This document shows, piece after piece, positions 35,579-44,742 of a DNA stretch of 54,933 bases (the first letter of the stretch is position 1; every line of letters starts with the position of its first letter). The stretch covers positions 1-54,933 of the forward strand of contig NZ_JACBGN010000013.1 in NCBI RefSeq assembly GCF_013401435.1, written 5' to 3'. The stretch is from Streptomyces sp. BR123. Lineage in GTDB: Bacteria > Actinomycetota > Actinomycetes > Streptomycetales > Streptomycetaceae. Under the pieces are notes generated by a model. The model did no database searches. It was not told the DNA's origin and was given only the letters and a program-made list of their open reading frames with translations. A program made the translations under genes and the position numbers.

Positions 35579-36292
35579 ATGAAGATCGCCGCAGCGCAGC
35601 TGACCTGCATACCCGCCGACGTGCCCGGCAACACCGCGCGGGCCGCGGCCCTCGCCGCCGAGGCCCGGGACACGGGCGCCGGGCTCGTGGTGTTCCCGGA
35701 GCTCGCACTCACCGGCTACGAGCCGGCCGCCCTGGCCGCCGACCCGGGCCTGTGGATCGCCGGCCCGGACGACCCCCGGCTCGACCCGCTCCGGTCCGTC
35801 GGCACCGCCGTCGCCGTCAACGCAGCGCTGTGCACCGGCGGCCCGCGGCCCGCCATCGCGACGCTGGTCTACGGGGCGGACGGCGGGCACGTCACCACGT
35901 ACGCCAAGCAGCACCTGTACCGGCAGGAGCGGGACACCTTCACACCGGGCGGCCGCGACGGGCACTTCGAGCTCGGCGGGATCCGCTTCTCGCTCGGCAT
36001 CTGCTTCGACAACCACTTCCCCGATCTCGCCGGGCGCGGCGCGGCGGCCGGCTGCCGCGTCCACCTCGCCTCCTCCCTGTACGGGACGAACGGCGGGATC
36101 GAGGAGCGGGCCGCGGTCCACCCCGGGCTGGCGGAGGAGCACGGCCTGTACGTGGTCCTCGCCAACCACGTGGGCCCGGCCGGCCCGTGGACCGGCTGCG
36201 GGCGGTCCGCGGTGTGGGCCCCCGGCGGCGCCCTGCTCGCCGAGGCGGACGACCGCACGCCGATGGTGGTGACGGCCGAGATCACCGCCTGA
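35579..36292 (+). CDS. carbon-nitrogen hydrolase (nitrilase family)
   Basis: 237 residues. Catalytic triad Glu41 (VFPELALTGYE), Lys110 (YAKQHLY) and Cys142 (LGICFDNHFPD). It hydrolyses amide bonds of small molecules. It is single-domain with no glutamine-dependent partner. Substrate unknown. A tandem-repeat tract lies just past its stop. Confidence 0.9.
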   Translation: MKIAAAQLTCIPADVPGNTARAAALAAEARDTGAGLVVFPELALTGYEPAALAADPGLWIAGPDDPRLDPLRSVGTAVAVNAALCTGGPRPAIATLVYGADGGHVTTYAKQHLYRQERDTFTPGGRDGHFELGGIRFSLGICFDNHFPDLAGRGAAAGCRVHLASSLYGTNGGIEERAAVHPGLAEEHGLYVVLANHVGPAGPWTGCGRSAVWAPGGALLAEADDRTPMVVTAEITA

Positions 36293-36318
36293 CCGGCCCT
36301 CCGGAGCCCCGGGTCAGG

Positions 36319-36440
36319 CGGTCGGGCGGTCAGCGGGCCGCCGGTCAGACGGTCGGGCGGTCAGCAGGCCGCCGGTCAGCCGGTCAGCGGTCAGCCGGTC
36401 AGCGGCCCGCCGTTCAGCCGGTCAGCCGGGTCAGCGGGCC
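36319..36440. repeat. 31-base tandem duplication followed by CGGTCAG-type repeats
   Basis: 36319-36349 and 36350-36380 are near-identical (one internal difference, plus the last base). Degenerate CGGTCAG units continue to about 36440, where they run into the 3' end of the DUF2142 gene. Confidence 0.8.
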
Positions 36441-38038
36441 GCCGGGACCCGCGGACCGTGCTGCCACGCACTGGCGACGGGCTCGTCCTGTTCCGCCGGG
36501 CGGCCTCCCGGCCCATCGGACTCCCGGTCCCTTGCCAGCGCCGGCAGCACCAGCGCGAACGCCGCGAAGGTGTACACCGCGGTCCACAGCACCCAGCCGC
36601 CCGGCGGCGCCCAGTGCGCCGCGAACGGCACCCAGGGGCCGGACGTGCCGACCGCGAAGCGCCGCAGCGTCCAGAAGAACGCGGCCACGTGGGCGAGCGC
36701 CAGCCCGGCCACCGCGAAGCCGGTCAGCCTGCGCCAGGGGAAGCCCCCTGCGGGCCCCTCGGGGGACCGGCTCGCAGCGGTCATCACGGCCATGAGCGGC
36801 AGGCCCACGGCGAAGGGCAGCAGGTAGCGGCCTTGCCACACCATGCCGAGCTTCTCCGCCTGGAGCGTCTGCGCCACCACCGGCACCACCACGATCGCCA
36901 GGAGCATGCCGAGCAGCGCCACCACCTCGCGTCCCCGCCCGTAGACGAGCCCCAGCATGGTCACCACCGCGAGCACGCCCAGCCACACCAGCCAGGTGAG
37001 GGCCGGCGCCGGGGTGTCCAGCCAGCCGAAGTAGCCGAGCATCTGCTGGACGTACGTCTCGGTGTTGCCGAAGGTCTGCCGCGCGGCCTCCTTCATGGTC
37101 AGCGTCTTGGGCGTGTTGATCACCGAGTTGTCCGGGTGGGCGCCCGCCCAGAGCAGGGCACCGGCGGTGGCTGCGCCGAGCAGCGCCGTCCACACCCACA
37201 GCGCCTTGCTGCGCAGCACCTGGCCGAGGACGCCCCGCCGCTGCAGGAGCAGCGCGAAGAAGACCGCGCCGGCGAACCAGATCAGGCCGAGCGGACGGAT
37301 GTCGATCAGCACCAGGCCGCCGATGCCGACCCGGGCGAGCCGCCGGTTCAGCAGCTGCCCGTCGGAGGCCATCACGATCGAGAGCAGGGCCGTCCACACC
37401 AGGACCCCGGCGGCGATCTCACCGCCGCTCGGATTGACCATGCCCCCCATGTACAGCGCCATGGGCGTGGCGGCGGCGAACACGCCGAGCAGCGCCACCG
37501 AGCGGCGCCGCCACTCCGCGGCGGTGACCACGGCACCGGCCAGCAGCGCGGAGCAGAGGGCCGCCGACACCAGCCGCATCAGGTACAGCCCGTTGGGCCC
37601 CTTCACCAACAGGCTCGGCCAGCCCGTGGCCAGGTAGTAGGCCGGGTGGTAGCGGCCAGCGGCGGTCGTGGCCTGGGCGGTCTTCTCCGAGCCCCCGATG
37701 GCCGGCGCGCAGGACGCGGGCGTGCGCTGGCTCCAGGCGTAGCAGTCGTGCTGCGACGGCAGCTCCGTGTACCACTGCGGGAGCCTGACCCCCGTCTCGG
37801 CGAACTTCCCCTCGATGCCCGCCACCACGTGCGGGACCATCACCTCGGGGCCGTTGATCTGGCCCCGGGCGACAGCCGCGGCGCGGATGAAGTGCGCGTG
37901 CTCGTCGGGGGAGCCGCCGAGCGGGGTGGCCACCGACCAGGAGGCCGACAGGGCGAAGAACAGTGCGAAGGCCGTGGCCCAGAGCCGCTTGGGGGTCCGG
38001 GCCGACCGGTCGGCCGCCCGTTTCAGTGCGGAGATCAT
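36431..38038 (-). CDS. DUF2142 integral membrane protein
   Basis: 535 residues with about ten to twelve hydrophobic segments. The signature acidic loop GGSPDEHAHFIRAAAVARGQ follows the first segment. Later RYHPAYYLATGWPS and RYLLPFAVGLP match the DUF2142 family, which is related to GT-C glycosyltransferases (Asp/Glu in the first external loop). It probably transfers a lipid-linked sugar at the membrane. A small secreted-protein gene lies 13 bases upstream and is probably co-transcribed. Confidence 0.9.
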   Translation of the reverse strand: MISALKRAADRSARTPKRLWATAFALFFALSASWSVATPLGGSPDEHAHFIRAAAVARGQINGPEVMVPHVVAGIEGKFAETGVRLPQWYTELPSQHDCYAWSQRTPASCAPAIGGSEKTAQATTAAGRYHPAYYLATGWPSLLVKGPNGLYLMRLVSAALCSALLAGAVVTAAEWRRRSVALLGVFAAATPMALYMGGMVNPSGGEIAAGVLVWTALLSIVMASDGQLLNRRLARVGIGGLVLIDIRPLGLIWFAGAVFFALLLQRRGVLGQVLRSKALWVWTALLGAATAGALLWAGAHPDNSVINTPKTLTMKEAARQTFGNTETYVQQMLGYFGWLDTPAPALTWLVWLGVLAVVTMLGLVYGRGREVVALLGMLLAIVVVPVVAQTLQAEKLGMVWQGRYLLPFAVGLPLMAVMTAASRSPEGPAGGFPWRRLTGFAVAGLALAHVAAFFWTLRRFAVGTSGPWVPFAAHWAPPGGWVLWTAVYTFAAFALVLPALARDRESDGPGGRPAEQDEPVASAWQHGPRVPAAR

Positions 38039-38051
38039 CGGTTCCCTCTGG

Positions 38052-38261
38052 TCATCGGATGTAGCTCAGCCAGCCCTGGTCGCCGTCCTTGGAGCACCGG
38101 CCCTCGGGCGCGAACTTCGGGCACTTCCCGTCCTGCATCCGGATGGTGTGCGACACCCACGGCAGGATCCGGTACGTGCCGTCCTGTGCGGGCATCAAGC
38201 GGTCGGACATCGACGAGGAGACCGTACCGAGCAGCAGGAGCGCACACAGCGTCCCGATCAC
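38052..38261 (-). CDS. small exported or membrane protein, unknown
   Basis: 69 residues, GTG start behind GGGAGGGGG. A short hydrophobic N-terminus (MIGTLCALLLLGTVSSS) suggests export. The rest is small and polar with two Cys (GKCPKFAPEGRCSK) near the end. It lies 13 bases upstream of the DUF2142 gene and reads as its operon partner. No family recognised. Confidence 0.6.
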   Translation of the reverse strand: MIGTLCALLLLGTVSSSMSDRLMPAQDGTYRILPWVSHTIRMQDGKCPKFAPEGRCSKDGDQGWLSYIR

Positions 38262-38608
38262 CCCCCTCCCGGCCGGGGAAGCCGGAGCTTGCCGGGGGGT
38301 GCCCGGCGGCCGGTCTGCTCGGGGTGTCGGGGCGCGCGTCCGCCGACGCCTCGGTGCTGAGTGTCACTGACGGTGTCCCTACTGCTGGTCGGTGCCCGGC
38401 CGGGCGGCCGGGCGTCGTTGGGCAGCACGTCTCGGCCGGGCGTCCGCGCCCGCCGGTCCGGCGCCCCTGGGCGGGCGGTGGATCGAGGGTGAGGGGTGCG
38501 GGCGGTTCCGGCCTTCACTGCCAGGCGTACAGATTTTCGCTGCCGGGCATATTATCGGGCCACGTCAAAGGGGCGGCGGGCGCGGAGGCAACGGTTCCGC
38601 TTGGTGGC
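38262..38608. other. intergenic, promoter of the DUF2142 pair
   Basis: About 350 bases. The open frames here have no good start. The lower-coordinate end of the region carries the promoter for the minus-strand pair, and a short AT-rich element (CATATTATCG near 38549) is notable. Nothing else is recognised. Confidence 0.35.
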
Positions 38609-39253
<645 letters not shown>

Positions 39254-39376
39254 CCCGCCACCTCCGAAACCCTGCACACGTCCGTGCGCGCGTCCGTCCA
39301 AGAATGGAGGACGAACGCGCTGCGGCAAAGGTTGCCGCTCTGCCGCCGGACCGGCGCGTGTGATGAGGTGTCGCCC

Positions 39377-40102
39377 ATGACCGACTTCGAGACGATCACG
39401 GTTCCCGGCCTCCTCTGCGGATACCCCGGAGTCGCCTTCGGCGGGTACGTCGCCGGGGTGCTGGCCGCGCACACGGCCGCGAAGACCGTACGGGTGGACT
39501 TCCGCCGGCCCGTGCCCACCGACGCCCCGGTCCGGCTCGTCCCGACCGCCGGCGGCGGAGCCGAGCTGACCGACGGCACGGACCTGCTGGCGGCGGCGAC
39601 CCCGGCCGAGCCGACGGTCGAGGTCCCGGCTGCCCCGTCCTGGGAGCAGGCCCTGGCCGCTGCCGAGGCCTACAGGGCGGCCCCGCCCGACGGGTCGGTC
39701 GACTGCTTCGGCTGCGGCCTGGACCGCACCCCGGACACCGGCCTGCGCCTGCACTGCGGCCGGGTGCCCGGCACGGCCCTGGTCGCCACCGCCTGGACCC
39801 CGGGGCCCGCGCTCGCCGGCCCCGGCGGGCTGCTGCCGACCGAGCTGGTGTGGGGTGCGCTGGACTGCCCGGGCAACGCGGTGGGCCGCCTCCTCGACGA
39901 CCGGCGGGCCGGCGCGGTCACGGCCGCCCTGACCGGGCAGCTGCTGCGGCCGGTCCCGGTCGGCGCGGGCCTGGTGTCGTACTCCTGGCTGCTCGGCGGC
40001 GAGGGCCGAAAGTACCGCGCGGGCACGGCGCTGGCCACGGCCGAGGGAGAGCTGTGCGCCGTCGGCGAGGCCCTGTGGGTGGAGCCCCGCCCGGCCCGCT
40101 GA
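39377..40102 (+). CDS. hotdog-fold thioesterase-like protein
   Basis: 241 residues. Two hotdog-like halves. The first opens LLCGYPGVAFGGYVAGVLAA. A zinc-ribbon-like knuckle CFGCGLDRTPDTGLRL then separates it from the second half. Similar proteins are annotated as thioesterase-superfamily members. Substrate unknown. It diverges from the DUF1707 gene. Confidence 0.65.
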   Translation: MTDFETITVPGLLCGYPGVAFGGYVAGVLAAHTAAKTVRVDFRRPVPTDAPVRLVPTAGGGAELTDGTDLLAAATPAEPTVEVPAAPSWEQALAAAEAYRAAPPDGSVDCFGCGLDRTPDTGLRLHCGRVPGTALVATAWTPGPALAGPGGLLPTELVWGALDCPGNAVGRLLDDRRAGAVTAALTGQLLRPVPVGAGLVSYSWLLGGEGRKYRAGTALATAEGELCAVGEALWVEPRPAR

Positions 40103-40131
40103 GCGGGATCGGTGAAGTCCGGCGCGATACC

Positions 40132-40203
40132 GCGCCCTGTCCGGTGCGCCGTACGGCGCCCTGTCCGGTGCGCCGTACCGCGCCCCGGCCGGGGCGCCGT
40201 ACC
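40132..40203. repeat. 24-base tandem repeat, three copies
   Basis: GCGCCCTGTCCGGTGCGCCG-TACx; copies at 40132-40155, 40156-40179 and 40180-40203, the last diverged. It lies between the hotdog gene and the convergent HxlR gene. Confidence 0.85.
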
Positions 40204-40258
40204 GCGCGACCATCACCCACCGGCCCGCCGTTTCACGACCGGACTTCCGGCGGAGCGC

Positions 40259-40603
40259 TCAGGCGGACGCCGCCCCGTCCGGGAGGAGGTGTCTGCTCCC
40301 CCACTTCCCCAGGGGTTCCAGGGCCGCGTTCAGGTCGTGGCCCAGCGGGGTCAGGGAGTACTCCACGCGCGGCGGGACCTCGGCGTAGACCTCGCGGTGC
40401 ACCAGGCCGTCCGTCTCCAACTCGCGCAGCTGGGCGGCGAGCACCTTCTCCGACACCCCCGGGACCAGCCGCCGCAGCTCGCCGAAGCGGCGCGGCCGCT
40501 GGTCCAGCTCCCACAGGAGCGACACCTTCCACTTGCCGTCGATCACGGACATCGCCGCGGCCACACCGCAGTGGTCCGCCCCGGGCCTCCGCCCCACACC
40601 CAT
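40259..40603 (-). CDS. HxlR-family regulator
   Basis: 114 residues. The winged helix is visible in MSVIDGKWKVSLLWEL, PRRFGELRRLVPGVSEKVLA and LETDGLVHREVY. An N-terminal Cys in DHCGVAAAM could act as a redox sensor. GGGGAGGG precedes ATG 40603, chosen over the GTG at 40627. It diverges from an oxidoreductase across a 12-base palindrome and most likely represses it. Confidence 0.92.
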   Translation of the reverse strand: MGVGRRPGADHCGVAAAMSVIDGKWKVSLLWELDQRPRRFGELRRLVPGVSEKVLAAQLRELETDGLVHREVYAEVPPRVEYSLTPLGHDLNAALEPLGKWGSRHLLPDGAASA

Positions 40604-40653
40604 CGCACACCCTCCCCGCCTGCTCACTCACTTTGAAGTAACCACCCACTCCA

Positions 40654-40665
40654 AAGTACGTACTT
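40654..40665. promoter_or_regulatory. HxlR-type operator palindrome
   Basis: AAGTACGTACTT, a perfect 12-base palindrome with further GAAGTA/GAGTAC half sites either side, halfway between the divergent HxlR and oxidoreductase genes. Confidence 0.5.
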
Positions 40666-40699
40666 GAGTACCTTTCGGCCCGGCACCAGTCTGAATGCC

Positions 40700-41590
40700 A
40701 TGACCGACAAGAACGTTGCACAGCGCTCCCTCACCCTGCTCGGCCTCGGCGACATGGGCACCGCCCTGGCCCGCACCTGGCTCGCCGCCGGGCACTCCCT
40801 GACCGTCTGGAACCGCACCGCCGCCAAGGCCGAGGCCCTCGCCGCCGAAGGCGCCCGCGTCGCCGCGAGCCCCGCCGAGGCGGTGGCCGCGAACGACCTC
40901 GTCGTCGTCTGCCTGCTGGACGACGCCAGTGTCGGCTCGGCCCTGGGGGACGCCGACCTGACCGGCAAGGACCTGGTCAACCTCACCACCGGCACCCCGG
41001 CCGAGGGCCGGGCCCGCGCGGCCTGGGCGGAGGCCCGCGGCGCCCGCTTCCTGGACGCCGGGATCATGGCCACCCCGGTGATGATCGGTGTTCCCGAGGC
41101 CGGCGGCTACGTCTTCTACAGCGGCTCCAGGGCCCTGTTCGACACCCACCGGGCCGTGCTGGAGGTCCCGGCTCCGGCCCGGTACGTCGGCGAGGACGCG
41201 GGCCACGCCGCCCTGCACGACGTGGCGTTGCTCAGCGGGATGTACGGGCTGTTCGCCGGCATCTCACACGCCTTCGCGCTCATCGAGGGCGAGGACATCG
41301 CCCCGAAGGACCTGGCCCCGCTGCTGTCGGAGTGGCTGGGCGCGATGGGCTTCTTCGTGGGCAACGCGGCCGAGCGGCTGACCTCGGGCGACTTCACCAC
41401 CGGGGTGGTGTCCAACCTCGCCATGCAGGTGACGGCGAGCGGGACGCTGCTGCGCACCGCGGAGGAGCAGGGGGTCAGCACCGAGCTGATCAACCCCTAC
41501 TTCGAGCTGATGCGGCGCCGCCTGGCCGCCGACCGGACCGCGCACGCCGGGGAGGACACGGCGGGCGCGATCACCCTGCTGCGGCGGTAG
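40700..41590 (+). CDS. NAD(P)-binding reductase, IRED/6PGDH type
   Basis: 296 residues. Rossmann motif LTLLGLGDMGTALARTW with NADPH arginine in VWNRTAAKAE. The C-terminal helices and FLDAGIMATPVMIG match the 6-phosphogluconate-dehydrogenase-like/imine-reductase family. It reduces an imine or hydroxy-acid-type substrate. HxlR control is inferred from position. Confidence 0.9.
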   Translation: MTDKNVAQRSLTLLGLGDMGTALARTWLAAGHSLTVWNRTAAKAEALAAEGARVAASPAEAVAANDLVVVCLLDDASVGSALGDADLTGKDLVNLTTGTPAEGRARAAWAEARGARFLDAGIMATPVMIGVPEAGGYVFYSGSRALFDTHRAVLEVPAPARYVGEDAGHAALHDVALLSGMYGLFAGISHAFALIEGEDIAPKDLAPLLSEWLGAMGFFVGNAAERLTSGDFTTGVVSNLAMQVTASGTLLRTAEEQGVSTELINPYFELMRRRLAADRTAHAGEDTAGAITLLRR

Positions 41591-41599
41591 GCCACCGGA

Positions 41600-42610
41600 T
41601 CAGGAGGCGTACGGGTTCGGCGGCGTCCCGAAGCCGCCGGCCGGCCCCGAGGCGGGACCGGAACCGCCCGCCGGGTACGGGGGCGACTGCCGGGCCTGCG
41701 GGTACTGCGCGGGCTGCTGCCCCGGGTACGGGGCCTGCGGCTGTGCCTCGGCGGGGTACTGCGGCGGGTGCGGGGCGCCCTGCGCCGGCTGCCCGCCCGG
41801 GTACGGGCCATGGCCGTGGCCCTGGGGCCGGTCCTGGCCCGGGGAGTCCTCGCCCTCGCCGGCCCGGTCCTCGTCCTCGCCCCGCAGGTGCCGGACCATG
41901 AGCGTCGCCCCGGCCACCGCGCCCGGCATGAGGAACACCGCCACCAGCGGCAGCAGGAAGGCCAGCACCAGCGGCACGCCGAAGCCGAGCGTCAGCATCC
42001 GCCGCCCGCGCAGCAGGACGAGCCGATCCTTGAGCTCCACCCGGCGGCGCTGGAGCGCTACGGCGGTGAGCTCCTCGGTGAGGAAGAAGCCGGACACGCA
42101 GAACCCGACGACAGGGATCACGGTCTGGCCGACCACCGGGATGAACCCGAGTGCGAACAGCAGGATGCCGTACAGCGCGACGCGCAGGAGCACCTTCAGG
42201 CTGTCCCGGGCGGAGATCCACAGCTCCCGGACGAGCGGCAGCCCGGACTCCGGGACGTCGCCGCCCTCGCTGCGGTCGACCTGCTCCGACAGCGACTCGT
42301 AGAAGGGCTGGCCGATGAGCAGGGTCACGGCGGTGAAGGTGATCACCGCGAGGAACAGGCCGAGGCCGAAGACCAGTGTGGTCAGGAAGCCCCGGAACAG
42401 GCCCTGCCAGGGCGAGGTCCAGTCGTCGGCGAAGGGCGTGGCCCAGGCCGTCAGGTCGTCGGCTCCGTAGCCGAGGGCGATGAACGCGACGGCGTAGAGC
42501 ACCAGCGAAGCCAGCCCCGGCAGCAGGCCGAAGCCCAGCCACCGTCCGTGACGGAACACCCATCTCTGTCCGGCCAGCAGGTAGCCGAATCCCCCCGCAA
42601 GATCACGCAT
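41600..42610 (-). CDS. EI24 (CysZ-like) membrane protein
   Basis: 336 residues. Four to six membrane segments in residues 1-225 match the EI24 family (GQRWVFRHGRWLGFGLLP, LLIGQPFYESLSEQ, LFALGFIPVVGQTVIPVVG). Residues 245-336 are a Pro/Gln/Gly/Tyr-rich tail (repeats of QYP and PYP), likely disordered and cytoplasmic. CysZ relatives transport sulphate; the role here is unproven. Confidence 0.88.
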   Translation of the reverse strand: MRDLAGGFGYLLAGQRWVFRHGRWLGFGLLPGLASLVLYAVAFIALGYGADDLTAWATPFADDWTSPWQGLFRGFLTTLVFGLGLFLAVITFTAVTLLIGQPFYESLSEQVDRSEGGDVPESGLPLVRELWISARDSLKVLLRVALYGILLFALGFIPVVGQTVIPVVGFCVSGFFLTEELTAVALQRRRVELKDRLVLLRGRRMLTLGFGVPLVLAFLLPLVAVFLMPGAVAGATLMVRHLRGEDEDRAGEGEDSPGQDRPQGHGHGPYPGGQPAQGAPHPPQYPAEAQPQAPYPGQQPAQYPQARQSPPYPAGGSGPASGPAGGFGTPPNPYAS

Positions 42611-42625
42611 GGGTCCAGCTTAGGT

Positions 42626-42662
42626 GAAGGCCGCCCTCCGGTGGTTCGGGTGGGCGGCCTTC
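42626..42662 (-). terminator. terminator of ohr
   Basis: GAAGGCCGCCC pairs with GGGCGGCCTTC across about 15 bases. It lies just past the ohr stop and before the EI24 start on the same strand. Confidence 0.7.
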
Positions 42663-42682
42663 GAACGCGAGCGGCTACCGGA

Positions 42683-43105
42683 TCAGACGGCGAGCTCGAC
42701 CGTGATGTTGCCGGCGGTGGCCTTGGAGTACGGGCAGACCTGGTGGGCCTTCTCGATGAGCTCCTTGGCCTTGGCCCGGTCCACGTTCGGGATCACGGCC
42801 GAGATCTTCACGATCAGGCCGAAGCCCTCGTCGTTCTTGCCGATGCCGACCTCGGCGGTGACGGTGGAACCGGAGATGTCGGCGTTCTCGTTGCGGGCGA
42901 CGACGCCCAGGGCGCCCTGGAAGCACGCGCTGTAGCCGGCCGCGAAGAGCTGCTCCGGGTTGGTGCCGGCGCCGCTGCCGCCCATCTCCTTCGGGGGGTT
43001 CACCACGACGTCGAGCCGGCCGTCGCCGGTGGAGACGCGGCCGTCACGGCCGTTCTCCGCGGTGGCCACGGCGGTGTAGAGGACATCGGACTGCTGGATG
43101 GACAT
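42683..43105 (-). CDS. ohr: organic hydroperoxide reductase Ohr
   Basis: 140 residues. Reactive Cys61 in GYSACFQGAL and resolving Cys124 in HQVCPYSKAT. It reduces fatty acid and other organic hydroperoxides, taking electrons from lipoylated proteins. Start chosen at MSIQQSDVLYTA. No OhrR gene is adjacent, although a MarR-type regulator lies 1.2 kb away. Confidence 0.96.
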   Translation of the reverse strand: MSIQQSDVLYTAVATAENGRDGRVSTGDGRLDVVVNPPKEMGGSGAGTNPEQLFAAGYSACFQGALGVVARNENADISGSTVTAEVGIGKNDEGFGLIVKISAVIPNVDRAKAKELIEKAHQVCPYSKATAGNITVELAV

Positions 43106-43171
43106 GTGGACAGGATCCTTCTGGTGGTCGCCGCGACTCGCGCCCACGATCGCGGCGGTTCGGAGCCGAGC

Positions 43172-44200
43172 CTAACCGGTGAACGAAACGATCATCTTTC
43201 CGGTGTTCTCGCCGCGCAGCATTCCGAGGAAGGCCTCGGTCGCGTTCTCCACGCCCTCGACCACCGTCTCGTCGGCGACGAGCTCGCCCGAGCGCAGCCA
43301 GCCGGAGACGTCCTTGACGAACTGGGGCTGGAGTTCGGCGTGATCGTTGACCAGGATGCCCTGCAGGCGCAGCCGCTTGCCGATGGCCTGGACCAGGTTG
43401 CGCGGGCCGGGGGCGGGCTCGGTGTCGTTGTACTGGGCTATCGCCCCGCACAGGGTGGCCCGGCCGTGCACCTTCAGGGAGGAGATCGCGGCCTCCAGGT
43501 GGTCACCGCCGACGTTGTCGAAGTAGACGTCGATGCCCTCGGGGGCAGCGTCCTTCAACTGCTCGGCAACGGGGCCGTTCTTGTAGTTGAAGGCGGCGTC
43601 GAAACCGTACTTCTCCGTGAGGAGCGTCACCTTCTCGTCCGAGCCGGCCGAGCCGACGACCCGGGACGCGCCCTTGATCCTCGCGAACTGGCCGACCAGG
43701 CTGCCGACCGCGCCCGCCGCGCCGGAGACGAAGACGGAGTCGCCCTCCTTGAAGGAGGCCACCGCGAAGAGGCCGGCGTAGGCGGTCATGCCCGGCATGC
43801 CGAGCACGCCGAGGTAGGCGGAGAGCGGGGCGAGCGTGGCGTCGACCTTGGTGGCGTGCGCCGCGTCCACGTCCGCGTACTCGCGCCAGCCCAGGCCGTG
43901 CAGGACGTGGTCGCCGGCCTCGAAGCCCTCGGCGGCCGAGGCGACGACCTCGCCGACCGCGCCGCCCTCCATCGGCCGGTCCAGCCCGAAGGGCGGGATG
44001 TAGGACTTCACGTCGTTCATCCGGCCGCGCATGTACGGGTCCACGGACATGTGGAGGTTGCGCACCAGGATCCGGCCGGGGGCCGGCGCGGCGACCGGCA
44101 CCTCGCGCAAGGCGAAGTCCTCGGCCACCGGCCAGCCCTGGGGACGGCGGACGAGGTGCCACTCACGGCTGACGGAGGGGATCGCAGGGGTCTTGGACAT
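43172..44200 (-). CDS. NADP-dependent oxidoreductase (MDR, CurA-like)
   Basis: 342 residues. LVRNLHMSVDPYMRGRM and the Rossmann loop SGAAGAVGSLVGQFA identify a zinc-independent MDR reductase of the leukotriene-B4-dehydrogenase/CurA group. These reduce carbon-carbon double bonds of enones with NADPH. It diverges from the MarR-type gene, suggesting inducible detoxification. Confidence 0.93.
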   Translation of the reverse strand: MSKTPAIPSVSREWHLVRRPQGWPVAEDFALREVPVAAPAPGRILVRNLHMSVDPYMRGRMNDVKSYIPPFGLDRPMEGGAVGEVVASAAEGFEAGDHVLHGLGWREYADVDAAHATKVDATLAPLSAYLGVLGMPGMTAYAGLFAVASFKEGDSVFVSGAAGAVGSLVGQFARIKGASRVVGSAGSDEKVTLLTEKYGFDAAFNYKNGPVAEQLKDAAPEGIDVYFDNVGGDHLEAAISSLKVHGRATLCGAIAQYNDTEPAPGPRNLVQAIGKRLRLQGILVNDHAELQPQFVKDVSGWLRSGELVADETVVEGVENATEAFLGMLRGENTGKMIVSFTG

Positions 44201-44262
44201 GGTGCACTCCAGATCGCGAATACTTCAGGACGTGAAACAACCATGCGCCTGGATATTTCAGG

Positions 44263-44273
44263 TTGTCAAGCAA
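44263..44273. promoter_or_regulatory. candidate MarR site
   Basis: TTGTCAAGCAA (TTG-N5-CAA), a short palindrome in the AT-rich spacer between the MDR reductase and MarR genes. Weak on its own. Confidence 0.3.
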
Positions 44274-44290
44274 ATGGGTACGCTGGATCC

Positions 44291-44713
44291 ATGCCCAGTC
44301 GTCGTGTGGATCCCCTGACCGTCGAGGTCGTCGAGCTCATCGGCACCGTCGTGGCCCGCTACCACGAGGAGTACGAGCACGCCGCCGCCAGCCACCGGCT
44401 GACCGGCGCGCAGGCGCGCGTGCTGAACCTGCTGTCACTCGAACCGATGCCGATGCGCCGCATCGCGCAGAAGCTGAAGTGCGAGCCGTCCAACATCACC
44501 GGCATCGTGGACCGACTGGAGTCGCGCGGCCTGGTCGAGCGCCGGCCGGACCCGGCCGACCGGCGCGTGAAGCTGGCCGCGCCCACCGAGGAGGGCCTGC
44601 AGACGGCCGACCGGCTGCGCGAGTCCCTGGACTTCGCGCGCGAGCCGCTGGCCGGGCTGTCCACGGCCGAGCGGGCGGTCCTGCGCGACCTGCTCAAGCG
44701 GATGCTGGGCTGA
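44291..44713 (+). CDS. MarR-family regulator
   Basis: 140 residues. Winged helix: LTGAQARVLNLL, MPMRRIAQKLKCEPSNITGI and wing ERRPDPADRRVKLAAPT. An in-frame ATG at 44243 exists, but MPSRRVDPLTVEVVEL fits the family start and follows TACGCT, so a leaderless transcript is likely. It presumably represses the divergent MDR reductase; one Cys in the recognition helix (KLKCEPS) could be redox-sensitive. Confidence 0.92.
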   Translation: MPSRRVDPLTVEVVELIGTVVARYHEEYEHAAASHRLTGAQARVLNLLSLEPMPMRRIAQKLKCEPSNITGIVDRLESRGLVERRPDPADRRVKLAAPTEEGLQTADRLRESLDFAREPLAGLSTAERAVLRDLLKRMLG

Positions 44714-44742
44714 GCCGGCGGCTCGGCACCCGAACCGCCGGT

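Noticed and set aside
41768..44240. Plus-strand frame leading into the MarR gene
   Set aside because: Opposite EI24, ohr and the MDR reductase; composition is that of a shadow frame.
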